From Clarkia xantiana subsp. parviflora (taxonomy: Eukaryota; Streptophyta; Magnoliopsida; Myrtales; Onagraceae), in NCBI GenBank assembly GCA_036873135.1, contig JAPTYO010000007.1:11762763-11826762 (forward strand): DNA of 64,000 nucleotides. Reading direction: 5' to 3'. A program made the position numbers and the translations under genes. Positions within the stretch are counted from its first letter, which is position 1, and each line of letters opens with the position of its first letter. Positions 36,516 to 47,683 of the stretch are shown here, piece by piece. Below the pieces are notes generated by a model. The model did not search any database and was not told the origin of the DNA. It saw only the letters and a list, made by a program, of their open reading frames with translations.

Positions 36516-37119
36516 GGATGTATTTATTTATGTTTATATACTTAAATATTTTTATAATGTAACTATAATTATATAGATGGGAAAATGGATGGTCATATCT
36601 TCCTTATCTTCCATAAACTTTTTTGGTTAATTAATCACGTTACATGTTCTTGCGGTAAATGGGTGTTATATCAGTACTTGATTAATAAATAATATAATAT
36701 CAAATTTAATTTAAATTAAATAAATAAATTTATATAATAAAAATAGTTTAAAATTTCAAAAATACTTTTAGAAATTATAAAATAATTTCTAGCATTTCAA
36801 ATAATTTAACTTTTTATTACATACACTGAAAATTAGAGAAAATCTAAATAACTTTTAAAATAGGAAAATTATTTAATTTTATAAATATTTTGTAAAAAAT
36901 ACTTTAAAATTTTATTTAAAATAAAAAACGGGAGAGACAAGGGGGCTCTTACTAGAACCCTTGGATAGATCTAGCAATTTTAACGAATTACGAGACGACA
37001 TCAACACGATACAAAAAATTAAGAATTTTGGTTGATTATTTCTGTGTTGTCTCAATTTTGTACATGTTGTGTTTGTGTTTGATATCAGTAAGACAGTAAC
37101 ACTCTTCAATACGACAATC
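36516..37119. other. AT-rich intergenic stretch
   Basis: No gene or bounded repeat recognised. Confidence 0.5.
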
Positions 37120-37612
37120 TGGGGTGGCCGCGGGCGGATTTTTTGAAGTATAAATCACGCCCATAATTTCTCGGGTTTTTATTTTTCAGGTTCAGGAACG
37201 GGTTTCGGTTTAACCAATTAACAAATATATGAAAATGTATATTATAAATATATCTGCATATACCCAAAACAAATATGAAATTTGTGTTCAGTTTTTAAAC
37301 AATTAACACATATATGTTATTTTTTGTTAAATCGGTCAAAAACTTCACAACTTTAAGAAAAAATATACATGAAATGATTTATATCATAATTTTACGTTTA
37401 TTATACACACAAAAATTATAATAAAAAATGTTCACATCATTGATTATACTATTGGTCTCCAATGTTATGTTTTTTAAGAGTTATTTTTAGTTGTATGCGG
37501 GCGGGTTCGGTTTTTCGGGTTTCCCAAATAACATCGGGTTTTAACTCGGAACGGGTTTTTCGGAACGGGTCGGGACGGTTTTCTTCGGTTTTCTCCGAAA
37601 TAACCCACCCCA
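37120..37612. mobile_element. hAT-like MITE with GGGGTGG ends
   Basis: Left end TGGGGTGGCCGCGGGCGG and right end ACCCACCCCA are inverted. The flanks ACGACAAT and ACGACAAC agree at 7 of 8 bases. Subterminal gggttcggtttttcgggttt motifs are repeated. The centre is AT-rich and no protein is encoded. Confidence 0.6.
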
Positions 37613-38010
37613 ACGACAACTATATATATAATAAACATAATTATATGACAACTATATATATATGTAATAAATATAATTATATACTTATACATACACATAC
37701 ATATATCAAATATTTATATTTATTATATATGAAATGAAATATATATTAAATGGTTTATATATTCACCTACATCATAACTCATTCGTATTTTGCTGCTATG
37801 CCGGACCAGAATTGGATTGTCAACAATTTATATTATTTATGTTCATATCAATTTATGTAAGTTGTGTGTTTTTTTGCATCGAAGTAAATTGACACACCTT
37901 CCTATAGAGTCGTGTTTGGGCTGACCTACATAAACTAGACACGAACCTGTCACAATACAAACACGATAGGACCCACATGAACTGACAAGCCTACCCGAGA
38001 TGGGTCCAAC

Positions 38011-38609
38011 TAGGGGTGAGCAAAACCCGATTGGAACCGGAACCAGACTATTGGGTAGGTTCCGGGAATACATTTCTAAAAATAGGGTAGGTTCTGGATA
38101 ATTAACTTCAATACCTTATTAGACCGATTCCGGTTCCGGAATAAATTCTTAGAACCGGAATTGGAACCGGAACCGATTATATATATATTAATCAATTGCC
38201 ACGCTCTTAAGCCCATGAAGATTTTCTAATTAACATCAAGTTGCAGCACTTTTATCTTAAAGCCCATGTAAATGTTTTGTAATCTTAGCCCGTTACGAAT
38301 GAGTCAACCGGCCACGGGCATGAAGTCGAAGGATTTGAGTTTATATGCATGTAGATTATAATTTGTATCATAGAGTTTGATGCATGCAGTCCATGGAGAA
38401 TATTATTTTTTTTTGGACTTTTTTGTATGTTAATAAGTCGGGTTCTTAATGGGTACCCGGAACCGGTTGTTTTTCAATTGGTGCGGTTTCGGTTCCGGTT
38501 CCACATGTTACAGGGTAGGTCCTGGGTAGTAAAATTTAGGAACCGATATGCACTGGGTAGGTTCCGGGAATACCCAAAATCACAGGGTGCCCGGAACCGC
38601 TCACCCCTA
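38011..38609. mobile_element. hAT-like MITE with TAGGGGTGAGC ends (599 bp)
   Basis: Both ends read TAGGGGTGAGC inward. The flanks GGTCCAAC (38003-38010) and GGTCCGAC (38610-38617) agree at 7 of 8 bases, as expected for an 8-bp hAT duplication. The subterminal regions repeat ggttccgg/ccggaacc and gggtaggttc motifs in both orientations. The interior is non-coding. Confidence 0.82.
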
Positions 38610-39128
38610 GGTCCGACTAATAATTGGTCGTTTGACCTAAGCGACATGATTTGGATCGGACCAACTTTGTAGTTGAATTATTAGGTTGTACTCTAGTCTA
38701 GTCTGGCCTAGCCCAATGCTCGACCCTGTTTAGGTCCAATCTAGCCTCCCTTGTCTATATATATATTTTTTTATCTAAAAATAAAGATTTGCATTATTTT
38801 TTTAACCTTTTCATTATTTAAGTTTAATATTTAAGTTTTTTCTTAAGTTTTTTTACTAATTTGTATAAAAAAAATCAAATTTATATATTTCTCCTTTTGA
38901 AAATATAATATTCTAGTTTTTTTATAATAAAAAAAAGAATTAAATTTAGTATTACCTTTTCATATTTTTATTTATAAATTATTTTCTACTTTCACTTTAT
39001 CGATATATTAATAAAGGAAATAACCTACTTAACTAAAAATAGTAGACTACACTATAAAGGTCACATTCTAAAATTGAAGGTACCATAGAATAATATAAGA
39101 GTACCTTCGATAAAAAGAAAAATATATA
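38610..39128. other. AT-rich intergenic stretch
   Basis: No gene or bounded element recognised. Confidence 0.5.
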
Positions 39129-39926
39129 CGATGGATATATGCCCAATTCGGGTTCGTATTTATATTTCGGACCTCACGAACACGTCAAACTCATTAAAAC
39201 GGTCTAGAAATGCTAACCCGTGAGTTAGAACGGTCCGAAAGGGCAACACGCGCGTTTGGACCAAACTTGTCCGGATTGTGTTAACACAATCCGGTGCTAG
39301 CACAATCAGGAGGTCTAAATTGCCGTACTTGACGCGCGTATTTTACAACGTGTTTTTACACTAAGTCCGAGTTTCCCGATAGCCAACCTTGATTAAACCC
39401 GACTCCGGTTCACATTTTTCTATTAAATCGGAGTCGAACCGCACAAAACCGGGTTTGAGTCCATTAGCTCATATATATTGAAATCTTGGCCGGCCATTTC
39501 ATTTTTAACTCGTTTTGAGATTGACTTAGGAGCTCCGACTTCTCTCTAGCTTTATCTCTCTAGATTCTCATTGAAGCAGGTTCAACTAGCACCACCCCCT
39601 CTTCGCGTGCTAGTTATTACCCCTTGTGCAGGTGTTAGGGCGCACGCGCGTTGACATCGCATACACGTGCACTCGCGCAGACACCGCAGGACATGCGCCG
39701 ACACTCCTAGGCATCAACGTCCCGACATATGGACAATTACGCGCACGAACACTCAAACACTTAGCCATTTTATAGAGCTTGTGGACCTCCGACACCCCGA
39801 CACTTCGACACGACACCCCGGCACTCCGATAGTTCGACAGTCCGACATCTGCGAGTTCCGACATCCCGGCTAAGACTCTACGTACCTATCGACAACCCGT
39901 CAGTCCGCACGGGTCAGTTCAAAACA
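39129..39926 (+). mobile_element. Solo LTR of a Gypsy-type element (about 798 bp)
   Basis: It begins (c)GATGGATATATGCCCAATTC and ends TTCAAAACA, aligning along its length with the better-preserved solo LTR at 46130-46774 (shared gcccaattcgggt, aacacgtc, tctctctag, ctctctagattctcat-type and cttgtgca motifs). The flanks are ATATA-rich, so the target duplication is ambiguous. No internal region remains: probably LTR-LTR recombination. Short open frames inside are not genes. Confidence 0.8.
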
Positions 39927-41460
39927 TATATATATATATATAAGAGTACCAATTAGCATCCGATCACTTCAAGAAACTTAAAATACAATTGGAGCTATTT
40001 ATATATATATATATATATAATATACATGGGAAATATATTTAAACCTTGAATAAATAAATAAATAAATAGAGGACATTTTATCCTCAGCTCCAACGCTGCC
40101 CAAAACACCCCCAGTAATGTATATATCTGAAAAAGGCTGTCTCGTTTTAAATCATAGGATACAGTATTTAAAGAGTTTCTGTCCTCAAATATTGTCAACA
40201 TATATTATGAATATATTTTTTTGGTTGAATATATTATGAATATGAGTCGAACAATAATATGCACATGCCTAACCTTATCGGGAAAGTATATGGTTCTTCT
40301 TTTTATGAGCGGTGATATTATCATTTAATATTATTAATTTTCTCAAGAAGCCGTAGACTAGCTAGCAATGGAGTAACGCTGGAACACGGTCCATATCGAG
40401 TCTGACTCGACCCAGGTTGGTTATGAAGCAGCTCAACGAACCGTTGAGGATATATATATAGTCGATCGAATGGAGAATTAAGATATTGGTGGAGCATGCA
40501 TCGGCAGGGTTGAACCCTAAATTTATCAAATTGATAAAGTATTTCGTCATGCCCTAATCTAATATTATTATTATTTTATAAACTTCATCACTTATTATTA
40601 TAATATAAAAAATAATACGTGCGAGTATTTTACATAATATTTTTTATGAAAATTATTTTATATATAAAATTATACAAATTTTTTTAATTAATAGAAATGT
40701 TTTCAAATTTGGTTTTCTTGATTTTTAGCTCACATATTTTCAAAGTGAAAATTTAGCTCACATATTTTCAAATTTGGTTTTCTTGATTGTCCATGAATCA
40801 ACAATATACATTAAACCCAAAATATAAAATTTAGAGAGTGAGTTAGTTGTTATTAAAACAAATATACGTTTAATTCATATAATAGATATTGTATATCATC
40901 AAATACATTAATATAATAATAAATAAACGAGTCGTATTATAATGCATATTCTCTAACCTAATATTACACTTCCTATTGGAATACAACCAAACATAGAGTC
41001 GTCGTGTATTTTTTTTTTAGACATCTAATTTGAAGTACATCACTCGTAGCTTGCTCGTTACAGAGCTAGAACAAGTTACAGAGCTAACAGAGCCAATATG
41101 GACTCATGGGAGCAATTATATCCCTAAGCTTTTCTTGAAGTGCCATTTTCCTTTAAAATGTAAATAATTTCAATTTAACCCTTTAAAATTTTACTGCCCT
41201 TAATTTTTTTATATTAATTATTTATCTTAATTCAATTATTTCCATGAACCAAATTCGTGACTTCGTCCTATCCACTCCTAAATTAATCATAATTTGCGCC
41301 AAATATAATTTGTAGACATAAAATGATGATTATAAATATATTTTTATTTAATAAATCTTGAAGTTTGAAGCTGTGGGCACTTAATTAAGAGATGATGCAT
41401 AATGTATTGAACACCTACAATATATTATATATGCAGCATCGTAAATTCGTAATATATGTG
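39927..41460. other. AT-rich intergenic stretch
   Basis: No gene recognised. A short direct repeat of a block containing agctcacatattttcaaa lies at about 40726-40790. Confidence 0.5.
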
Positions 41461-41715
41461 ATAATTGGAAGTTGGAAATGGCGAGGATACAGTTATGTAC
41501 TGCCCATCCGAGCTGTGGCGATGACTTAGGTGACAGCTCTGTCACTTTTTACCTTCTCACTCAGTCGCTATCAGGTTCGTCGATCAGAAATTCCAGTAGC
41601 TGGTTTGTCTCGTGAATCCCGGTAACTTCTTAGGGATAACTTACGCGTGTCGGTTGCCCAATACATTTATTTTGCGCGACACCTATACCGACTCACTGAA
41701 ACGTTGGCCAAGCCC
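41461..41715. other. GC-richer island of unknown origin
   Basis: About 250 bp of mixed, near-balanced composition inside very AT-rich DNA. It includes the palindrome TGACAGCTCTGTCA. There is no long open frame, tRNA fold or terminal repeat. It may be an old SINE, a captured fragment or a non-coding RNA gene. Confidence 0.35.
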
Positions 41716-41786
41716 CAACCATTAAATTATTATTATTATGTTTAATTTAAAATCATAACTTTTTCCGAGCGCTCAAATTTTTTTTC

Positions 41787-41845
<59 letters not shown>

Positions 41846-42784
41846 TTTTTTTTATGGTAAAAAATATATCTTGAATTGATTCTATATCATATAAAGTTAC
41901 TTCCCTCTCCAATAGAGAATATAATTCGGAACTCCCTAAAGACGAAAACTTTAATGTTAACGTCTTATCTTAGGTCTGAAATTCCGAACACCAATCTTAT
42001 ATATATATATTAAGAAAAAGTAATATATATATTTTATTTGCCACATTTATTTAATATCATATAAAATAATATTTTTGAAATATTCACTAGTAAAGGCGAC
42101 TTTCTGCTGATGAAATTGTCATGGTCGTGGATAATTTAAGAGATAGAATGACAAATATGCCCCCTACTCTATTATATTAGAAAAACTAGCTCGTGTTGAA
42201 TAAAACATGCATCTTCAAATAAAATACTTTACTTGACTATATACTGTATGGTGTGAATGTATCTTATAAGACTTTCTCATCGGTTGAATAGTTAGTTTTC
42301 GTGTAGTTAAAATAGTACAGTTTTACTAAGTGAATATATAATTTCAGGTTTCTGCTAAATGTATTGATGAAAGTAATGCAAGAGAGACGACTATTGGGAT
42401 TAGTTTCTAGTAATTAGCAGCAGATGATAATTGACACTTGACAGGCATCAATATACAACTTCCTCCCCTACGGGTTTTATTGGTGATTAACTTTTTTTTC
42501 ATAAATAATAATGAACTAGTGAGTGAAACTATTATTTATCAATGCATGATAAATATATAGAAAATCATCATTAGTCTGGTCAATAAATTATTTTAACTTT
42601 TTTGGGGTAAAATGTTTTGCATTTGATGTTAGCAAACTAAAATAGCCGTTTTTTACCCAACTAAAATTAATAATAATTAAAGAAGGGCAAGAATGATAAT
42701 AATTTTAAAATGCCCGAAAAAGTTTTCGATTATACAAAATAAATGTCTTTGTACCATTTAAAAAAAGAAATAAAAAAAAAATGA
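41716..42784. other. AT-rich intergenic stretch with TA microsatellite
   Basis: A TA repeat runs at about 41791-41840. No gene or bounded element otherwise. Confidence 0.55.
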
Positions 42785-43110
42785 GCTAGTAGTGACGATC
42801 TTAGACCTATCTTATTACGTTATGTTCGGGCTTTCCTGCTCACCGATCTTGGTTTTTTCGACCAGACTTAGCGAACAACCAGCGCATGGCCTCGTCAACG
42901 GAACCCCACAGCAACTTATAGCATAGTCAAAGCGCCGGCCCGTTAAGCCCAGTTCTACTCACCTCCTAATATGCTTGGCGCGATAAGTAGGTCAGACGAG
43001 ACCTGATATTTTTAATCAGATCACCGCAAGTTAACACCTCTAAAAGGATTCGAACTTGAAAATAATCACTTTTAACAATTAGAATACTACTGCTGGTGGT
43101 CATCTTGTAC
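42785..43110 (-). mobile_element. tRNA-derived SINE, near full length
   Basis: On the minus strand it starts near 43110 (ccaccagcagtagtattcta), has a B-box-like CAAGTTCGAATCC at about 43060-43048, then a GC-rich body, the shared block ctggttgttcgctaag plus tctggtcgaaaaaac, and the shared 3' region cccgaacataacgtaataag. The same 3' blocks occur at 20722, 36393 and 45546, which identifies a dispersed family. Confidence 0.65.
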
Positions 43111-43525
43111 CATTTTAGAATAAATAAATAATAATAATAATAGAGAATATCATTCTTGAAACAGTTTATTGGTAAATACCCAGACTTTGATATAGGAGAA
43201 ACAACAAAATCATGCAATAATGCGGCATACTTAACTATACGAAGATTTGGTAGCAAAGAAGAGGGTCACGCAAGATTTAAACTTTTTTTTTTTTTTTTTT
43301 TTTTTTGCGTAATTTAAATCTACTGCCAAGTGCCAACACATACATACAATAAACTAAAATAGATTTTGGCGAGTATTACCAAAGTTAAGTGACCAAACTT
43401 ATTCTCAAATTAAACTTCTTGATAAAATAATTCTCAAACTAATTTTTTCTATTTTTTTAATTATCTCTATTATCTACTTTCAATTCAAAAGTTTACATTT
43501 TAAAAAAATGAATCTAACTGTATAG
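43111..43525. other. AT-rich stretch with partial repeat
   Basis: A piece at about 43377-43500 (gaccaaacttattctcaaa, then aataattctcaaact) resembles the inverted repeat of the element that follows and may be the remains of an older copy. It also contains a 20-base-scale T run near 43290. Confidence 0.5.
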
Positions 43526-44464
43526 GAGTGAATGACCAAAGTAGGTCGGTTTTCGAAACTAATTCCCAAACTAGGCTTGTTCAGAAATTAATTCCCAAAA
43601 TAGGTCTCTTATTTTTTTTAATAATATATATTATTTACTTTACACCCTAAAGTTTATATTATGTTACAAATGAATCCTTAATAGAAATATAATACAAGAA
43701 GAAAAAAGAATTTGAAAATTAAAAAAAATTTTAATGTATAAAATAAAAATAAAAATTATAAACTAATTAAATGATAAAAAAACAGATTAAAAGTAATCAA
43801 ACAAACCATTTTTTTTATTTTAAATCTTATAAATGTGCAAAATTAAAGGATAAATTTAAAATTTAAAAATAAATAAGTTTTGAAACAACTTTATATTGGC
43901 AAAATAAGAAACTATATAATGATAAAATTATTCATCAAGAGTATGAAAAAAAAAATATACAAACTAAAATCCATTCTTAAATTTATTCTATTGATTTTTC
44001 AAATTTAAATTAATTTATCTATTTTTCAGTCACTAATTTTATATATTTTTATAAATTTAACACGTTTTATTTAGGGTTTATGTACGCTTTCATTTTTATA
44101 TTTTCATACTTAAAAAAAATTACAAGTATTTACTTTATTTACATGTTATATCACTGTTTTTTTAATATAATTTATATCATTAGCATAATTTATTTTAAGA
44201 ATTTTTTACAATTACTAATTTATTAATTTTTAGTTTATAGCTTTTACATATAATTACTTTATTTTTTTCATAATTTTTTTTTTTTATATTTCTTGTATTA
44301 TATATTGATTTAGGGTCAATTGTAACAAAATATAAACTTTGGGATGTAAAATGAAAAATAAAATTGATTTAAAAAAATAAAAAAACCTAGTTTGGGAATT
44401 AGTTTCTAAAAAAGCATAGTTTGAGAATAAGTTTGACTATCAAACCTATTTTGGGAATTCACTC
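43526..44464. mobile_element. Mutator-like inverted-repeat element (939 bp)
   Basis: Left end GAGTGAATGACCAAAGTAGG; reversed right end GAGTGAATTCCCAAAATAGG. A perfect 9-bp duplication ACTGTATAG lies at 43517-43525 and 44465-44473. The inverted repeats continue with several aattcccaaa and taggt motifs. The centre is AT-rich and encodes nothing recognisable. Confidence 0.82.
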
Positions 44465-44661
44465 ACTGTATAGAGTATAGACTAGAGTAGTGGTATTCGG
44501 AAAGGAGTCTGGGTCCAAATCCCTGGCTTTTTCTTGGGAAAAGGACACAAAAGTCGTGTCCAAAAGAAGAACCCTACCAATTGATAATTCATCCCTCTGC
44601 ACATTTCATTCTAACGAAGCCATTTAAACTGGATGTCACTTATAATAATCTTTTATTTATA

Positions 44662-45186
44662 GGGTTAACAGGTCTTTTGGTCCATGATGTTTGACAACTT
44701 TTGGATTTTGGTCAATGATGTTTTTTTTTACCTAGTTTTGGTACCATATGTTTGCAGATTTTTTCTAGTTTTGGTCTAACCGTTACATTCCGTCCATTTT
44801 TTGACATGTACAAGTCACGTGAACCACCCTAAACTTTCAATTTTGTTCAATTTAGTCCCTCTAATACTTTCCTAACATTTTTTTTGTTCAATTTAGTCCC
44901 GAAGTTTCAAAAATTCAATTGGACCTATTGTCCAATTTTGGTCAATTTTGAAACTTCGGGACTAAATTGAACAAAAAAAAAGGTTAAGAAAGTATTAGAG
45001 GGACTAAATTTAAAGTTTAGAGTGGATCACATGACTTGAACATGTCAAAAAATGGACGGAATGTAACGGTTAGACCAAAACTAGAAAAAATCTGCAAACA
45101 TATGGTACCAAAACTAGGTAAAAAAAACTTCATTAACCAAAACTCAAAAGTTGTCAAACGTCATGGACCAAAAGACCTGTTAACCC
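44662..45186. mobile_element. Foldback Mutator-like element, nearly complete hairpin (525 bp)
   Basis: Ends GGGTTAACAGGTCTTTTGG and its complement; perfect 9-bp duplication TTATTTATA (44653-44661, 45187-45195). The two arms of about 260 bp are inverted copies of each other almost to the centre (near 44930), so a transcript would form one long stem. The open frame 45036-45287 lies in the right arm and is not a gene. Confidence 0.9.
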
Positions 45187-45545
45187 TTATTTATAAAACA
45201 CTTATAATAATCTTTTATTTATATAAGAGACTTATAATAATAATACAAATTACATCTAAATTTAAAATTTTAATTATGTTTAATTAAACTCATAATAACA
45301 CACATATTATTATCAACAATTTCATAGATTTAAAATTATTTCTAAGGTTTCTAACTCATATGATGCCAAAGTTCCTATTAATTTGCTATGTGCATTAAAC
45401 TGATTATTCTAAAATTTAACGCATAAAAAAATTCACATAAGTAGATTATATTATATTTTTAAAATAGATGTAATTATTTTACTATAATATTATTACATTA
45501 TTATATATTTGCTTAATTTTATTTACTATATTATTTTTAATTTTA
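45187..45545. other. AT-rich intergenic stretch
   Basis: No gene or bounded element recognised. Confidence 0.5.
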
Positions 45546-45650
45546 AGTCTGGTCGAAAAAAAAATCAAGACCGTGAGCTGGAGAGCTCGAACATTACGTA
45601 GCGGGATGGGCCTATGGTCGCACTACTAGCCCATTCCTTTTTAATGGAAA
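45546..45650 (+). mobile_element. Truncated SINE copy
   Basis: taagtctggtcgaaaaaaaa, then aagaccgtgagctgg and cgaacattacgtagcgggat, match the 3' half of the SINE at 42785-43110 (minus). The tRNA-like head is missing. Confidence 0.62.
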
Positions 45651-46129
45651 AAAAGCCTACAAACTGTTTTTTAAATAGAAGTAAATTTTTTAATGATGTA
45701 GTTTTATGTATTTCTAATTTCGACTGATTTTTGTTTTCCACCGAATATTAAGAGGTGATCATAGAAATACAACGAATGTAGTATATTTGCTTCACATTTA
45801 AAATAACCTTCATTCACTTCAAATAAAGTGTTAATTTGATTTTTTTTTTTCAATTCATTGTACTCTTTTGGAAAAAAAAATAAAAAAAAATTCACTGTAC
45901 TCTCGATGGGTAAGGAATGAACGCCAAACTGTTCCATTCATTCGTATAATATATTTAGTAATAAATTTATATTTATATTATTAATTAGTATTTAAGAAGG
46001 AATCATCTTAACGGCAAAAAAGAAAGTATGAAACAAGGAATCATCTACCATTCCATACGAGTCAATAACTAGCATATTAATAAGTTGAATTTAGAACAAC
46101 ATTAACAATAAGTTGTGTTGTGTTATAAC
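45651..46129. other. AT-rich intergenic stretch
   Basis: No gene or bounded element recognised before the solo LTR. Confidence 0.5.
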
Positions 46130-46774
46130 TGATGGATATCTGCCCAATTCGGGTTTGTATTTACATTCTGGACTTCGTAAACACGTCGAAAATCACATAA
46201 CGGATCCAAACGCGTCACCCAAGGTTCAAAACGGTCCGGAAGCGCGGCATGCGCGTCCGGACCAGACCTCCGGATTGTCCACATGCAATCTGAACCCCGT
46301 CGGATTGCCTAAGTCTGATGGGGTTCGGACTGCTGTCTAGGTACCGCGTGATACCCTTGTTTACGTATACTGAGTAAAGAGTCTCTCAAAGCCAAACTTA
46401 ATGAAACCAGATGGTTCCTAGTTTCCTTTAAGACCGGCGTCGAACCGCTCAAAAACCGAGCTCGGTTTCTAAGGTTGCCTATAAATAGTGGACATTGGCC
46501 AACCATTTCAAGGCAGATTATCATGAGATTGGCTTTGGAGCACTGACCTCTCTCTAGAAACTTTCTCTCTCTAAACTCTCATTTAAGCATCGGAGAGGGC
46601 TCAACCGGCACCCTCCCTCTCCGTGATGGTTACTGCCCTTTGTGCAAGTAAGGAGCGTGCGAAGCCGACGAAGTGCACATTGCCGACAACCAGCTGCCGT
46701 CATCCGACAACCCGACACGATCATAACCCGAAGTGCTGAAGAGTCCGACTCCCCAGTTGGATTTGGACGCAACA
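46130..46774 (+). mobile_element. Solo LTR of a Gypsy-type element (645 bp)
   Basis: Begins TGATGGATATCTGCCC and ends GGACGCAACA (TG...CA), with a perfect 5-bp duplication ATAAC at 46125-46129 and 46775-46779. It contains a promoter TATA in ggttgcctataaatag near 46475-46490; the same 16-base string occurs reversed in the LTR at 57811-58582. It aligns with 39129-39926. Open frames inside are not genes. Confidence 0.9.
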
Positions 46775-46828
46775 ATAACATACATAGAGTTTAAAATACA
46801 CCTGCTACTATTAATTATATATTCTTAG

Positions 46829-47415
46829 ATTAAATGGTGTTTGGTACTATATATATTTGACCAAAATTTACTTTTGTACTATATTTTATTTTTACTTTTG
46901 GTATTATATGTTTGCATTTTGTAAATTTTTGCTGCAATCATTAGTTGTTCGTTAGTTTTGATAGTTAAGTATTCATGTGCAAATCACGTGAATTCCCTCT
47001 ATGTTTCATTTTTGCATAATTTAGTTCTTATTATTTTCTCCAGCCACTACTTAAGTCCGTTGACCACCACCGAGCAGGACTGGCAGACCCCGATTGGGTG
47101 GTGGATGGTCTGATCGATGATGGCCTGCCCGATCGGTGGTAGTCAGCAGCCTTGAGTGGCGGCCGACGAACTCTGATGGTGGTCGGAAGAATAGCGGTTG
47201 ATCGAAGAAAACAACAATATGGACTAAATTGTGTAAAAATAAAACTTAGAGAGAACTCACGTGATTTGCATATGGATACTTAACGGTCAAAACTAATAAT
47301 CAATTAACGGATGCATAAAAAATCTATAAAATACAAACATATGACATAAAAAATCAATAAAATAACACTAAAACAAAATTTAATTAAACATATACGTTAA
47401 CAAAAATCATTTAAC
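46829..47415. mobile_element. Degenerate Mutator-like inverted-repeat element
   Basis: Left end gattaaatggtgtttggtac and reversed right end gttaaatgatttttgttaac, with matching inner inverted blocks (tatatgtttgcattttgta, caaatcacgtga). The centre is GC-richer with ggtggtcgg motifs, as in the fragment at 10090-10430. No perfect duplication was found, so this is an older copy. Confidence 0.65.
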
Positions 47416-47495
47416 TTTATATTGTTTGTTTTTGCTGTTGCTAATGATATCGTTTTCAGTTCTGGAATGAGAGGTCTAATCTCTCCGAGAAGAGG

Positions 47496-47671
47496 ATAAA
47501 TTATTGAATAAATCAGATCCAACACGTGAATCCAATGTGGTGCACCGTCTGCCAATAAAAATTGGACACGTGTATATGTGTCAGCCATTTTATGACAAAT
47601 ATCAGTTTTTTATTGGCTGGAGGTGCACCACATCAGATCCACATGATGGATCCGATGTATTCAATAATTTG
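47496..47671. mobile_element. MITE flanked by a 12-bp direct repeat
   Basis: Inverted ends ATAAATTATTGAATA and CAAATTATTGAATA enclose inner inverted blocks (gtggtgcacc, ccaataaaaa). The 12-bp direct repeat TCCGAGAAGAGG flanks it at 47484-47495 and 47672-47683. It is related in layout to 20455-20622. Confidence 0.75.
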
Positions 47672-47683
47672 TCCGAGAAGAGG

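Noticed and set aside
45036..45287. Open frame of 83 codons
   Set aside because: Lies in the right arm of the foldback element at 44662-45186 and has no protein features.
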